Source of the DNA: an uncultured Alistipes sp.
GTDB lineage: Bacteria; Bacteroidota; Bacteroidia; Bacteroidales; Rikenellaceae
DNA length: 64,000 nucleotides
Reading direction: 5' to 3'
Assembly (NCBI GenBank): GCA_947573795.1
Contig: CANPHE010000005.1
Location: 1-64,000, forward strand
Part shown: positions 62,345 to 64,000 of the stretch, one piece after another
Position numbering within the stretch: position 1 is the stretch's first letter
Layout: every line of letters starts with the position of its first letter
Translations under genes and position numbers: made by a program
The notes under the pieces: model-generated
The model's input: the letters and a program-made list of their open reading frames with translations, nothing else
Told to the model about the DNA's origin: nothing
Databases searched by the model: none

Positions 62345-62577
62345 CAACTGAATAACTCGGCATAGCCGACGGACATAACATCTAAAGGGTAAACAACTCT
62401 TTATACCTATTCGTAAACTTGGGACCCTCGAAAGAGGTTGTTTAATCTGGGTATAAATGTTGTCAGTCCTTGTTATGTCCTGCCCTCTGTGGGCAGGACA
62501 CGCAAGGGCGCAGGACAGCTTCCAGATCAGGGTTCCCAAGACCTACGAATAGGGCTGACACCGCGCCCTCTTTTTTT
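62345..62577 (+). ncRNA. structured non-coding RNA candidate
   Basis: Strong complementarity runs through this stretch. The 5' hairpin is TCGGC-ATA-GCCGA (62357-62369). One fold pairs CCTATTCGTA (62406) with TACGAATAGG (62544), CTTGGGACCCT (62418) with AGGGTTCCCAAG (62529), and ATCTGG (62445) with CCAGAT (62522) into a rod, with the hairpin TCCTGCCC/GGGCAGGA at its tip. A second, incompatible fold pairs GGACATAACA (62371) with TGTTATGTCC (62471) and TAAACAACTCTTT with AAAGAGGTTGTTTA. A T7 run ends it. No known family is recognised; a 6S-like rod or a leader switch are both possible. Confidence 0.5.
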
Positions 62578-63128
62578 ACCTTGTTTATGCAATATTAGAT
62601 TGCATTACCATACTTTTCGGGCGCATTCTTCATCACTCCAAACGTTATGCGCCGACCTCCGACAACCAAACGAAATACGGATTGCACCTGCCAAACCATT
62701 TATGGCCGGCGGAATCGGTATGAATTTTCGGCGCGAATGATTCTCTACCGGAACGCCCGCCGGAACTCCGTACATGAATACCGGAAACTTGGCCACGGCG
62801 GTGCGTTCCGCTTTTTATACTCGATCCCGACAACACGGTCGATCAATGTACACCCGGAAACGCCCGCCGGCATAAGTGCTCCCGCATACAAGGCTCCCGA
62901 ATCTGGTAACGGACGGGCGTTTCCCTCTTGTTTTACGGGCGCGAGGATGTCGATTGCTTCATCGGCATTTTCGATAAGTCGCGTCACCTTTTCATGCCTC
63001 GCGCCCGTTCTTTATCGAATTATCCATCACGGCCAAAGCCCGCAGGGTTCTCCGCCACGGCGGAGCTTCGCGGCGAGGCTGTCGACTTTCCGCTTTCCTT
63101 TCACCCTCAATCGCTTCGATCGAACCCT
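62578..63128. other. region without a confident gene before the right-edge gene
   Basis: No frame is convincing. A minus-strand frame at 62745-62987 starting with GTG reads MTRLIENADEAIDILAPVKQ and onwards (~80 residues) and has plausible codon use, but it lacks a recognised family, so it is noted here only. Confidence 0.5.
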
Positions 63129-64000
63129 ATGATCCCCGCTTTCACCATCGGCATGCTGGGTGGCTGCGCCAACGGCCGCAGCATGGCGCGCTACTTCGAA
63201 GAGGTCGCATCCTATTATCTGCGGACCTTTCCGCGGGTTCGGTACCTGTTTTCCATCACGACCGAGCAGGAACGCTCGGTTGTCCGGCATCTTTTGGAGT
63301 GCCGCCCGACGCTTCCCGGATTGGAGGTCGCCGTGATACTCTCGTCCCACCAATGGGACAGACATCGCTGTGCTGCGACGGATGAACGGACGGCCGCCTG
63401 CAACCGCATCATCGACGCCGCGGACTTCTGCGAGGTCCTTCCCGAAAGCAAAGCGACATTGCCCCGGCCTGCATTGTACCGTCGGTTCATCGAACGCTGC
63501 GACTGCATCATTTTCAACGAACACCTTGCGGGGTGGGCCCTTGCGGGATTGTTCCATGCACAGGTCGTGCAGTCGGGTGTGCCGATTCCGGTGCAATACG
63601 GATTTGCGATGCCTCAGTATGCCTCGTTCAATTATCCGCCCGACCGTCGGGATTACCTCGTTTGCGAAAGCGATCATTTCAATCCTGCGGCGGAATACGT
63701 GCAGAGCGTCGCCTACATCGAACGAATCGGATTCAGCCTGCCGGCGGACCGTCTGCCGCAGATTTTCCTGCGTAAGTGGCTTGCGGCGCCTCCGGAGAAA
63801 AGCTGCTGTTATCTGACGTTACGGGAAGACTTGGATACGCTCGGCCGGCTGCGGGACCGTATCGGATGCGAATACCTGTCGCTCAAGGTCTTCGCATGGA
63901 TCTATGCGACCCGAAAATCGACGAAGGAAAAGGCCTCGGAGCCCGATGCCGCGAACCGGTTCATGCAGTTCCGGACGCTGCTCAGGTGGATTACCGCACG
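63129..64000 (+). CDS. unknown protein (3' partial)
   Basis: A frame from the ATG at 63129 is open to the right edge, 290 codons so far. It begins MIPAFTIGMLGGCANGRSMA and includes VVQSGVPIPVQYGFAMPQYA and YIERIGFSLPADRLPQIFLR. There is no signal peptide and no membrane segment in the visible part. I do not recognise the family. Its codon use and GC content match the ordinary genes of the window, so it is a genuine gene even though its far end is not seen. It lies beyond the structured RNA candidate, with ~550 bp between. Confidence 0.7.
   Translation, partial: MIPAFTIGMLGGCANGRSMARYFEEVASYYLRTFPRVRYLFSITTEQERSVVRHLLECRPTLPGLEVAVILSSHQWDRHRCAATDERTAACNRIIDAADFCEVLPESKATLPRPALYRRFIERCDCIIFNEHLAGWALAGLFHAQVVQSGVPIPVQYGFAMPQYASFNYPPDRRDYLVCESDHFNPAAEYVQSVAYIERIGFSLPADRLPQIFLRKWLAAPPEKSCCYLTLREDLDTLGRLRDRIGCEYLSLKVFAWIYATRKSTKEKASEPDAANRFMQFRTLLRWITA

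Noticed and set aside
62647..63132. 161-codon plus-strand frame before the right-edge gene
   Set aside because: Composition is Arg/Pro/Ser/Thr-rich, with no start context or family match; it is probably chance.

Overview
The window looks like a chromosomal segment of a GC-rich gut Bacteroidota, most like Rikenellaceae/Alistipes. The evidence is a SusC/SusD polysaccharide-utilisation locus (PUL) with a hybrid two-component regulator, a fimbrillin-type lipoprotein, DUF4270/DUF3098/DUF4296 family proteins, and promoters with the Bacteroidota -7 motif TAnnTTTG in place of sigma70 boxes. No rRNA, tRNA or CRISPR array was recognised.

Layout. (1) 1-1229: 3' part of a surface protein (fimbrillin-like region, EF-hand-like segment, BspA-type leucine-rich repeats). 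(2) 1404-29651, all on the minus strand: one large PUL. In transcription order: a hybrid two-component sensor (split by a one-base change in a G10 tract), SusC, SusD, SusE, a small peptide, a fimbrillin/SusE chimera, a lipoprotein with a DUF4832-type tail, an FAD oxidoreductase with an N-terminal sandwich domain, a GH36-like alpha-galactosidase, a GH2 beta-glucuronidase-like enzyme, a GH88 unsaturated-uronyl hydrolase, a CE15-like esterase (frameshifted in its signal peptide), a second GH2, a free-standing GH35 C-terminal half, and a GH3 beta-glucosidase. The enzyme set points to a branched, uronic-acid-containing glycan; no polysaccharide lyase is present, so the substrate stays open. (3) 29827-32146: polyprenyl synthase and a sugar MFS transporter. 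(4) 32235-33194: gene-free, repeat-rich DNA. (5) 33195-45940, plus strand: housekeeping and envelope genes (YfhO-like, ftsX, DUF3098, uppP, truB, queA, GT5-like, DUF4270, topA, C1 peptidase). (6) 46405-60526: pckA, prmA, xerD (plus strand), DUF4296 lipoprotein, Lol-type permease, rbfA, beta-barrel protein, Ig-like lipoprotein, repeat lipoprotein, folK, holB, flippase. (7) 60527-64000: accessory DNA with tandem promoter repeats, a truncated tyrosine recombinase, ORF6N and XRE genes, a structured RNA candidate and the start of an unknown gene.

How it works together. In the PUL, surface lipoproteins and SusCD would capture and import oligosaccharides. Periplasmic enzymes would then remove galactosyl, glucosyl and unsaturated uronyl units, possibly with an oxidative step, and the HTCS would switch the locus. 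The most notable points are: the HTCS split at a homopolymer (possible phase variation); a 409-bp near-identical duplication joining a SusE-type domain to a fimbrillin-like domain; two copies of a ~190-bp structured element with terminal inverted repeats; a tandem promoter array with nested palindromes ahead of the flippase; and a strongly self-complementary RNA candidate at 62345-62577.
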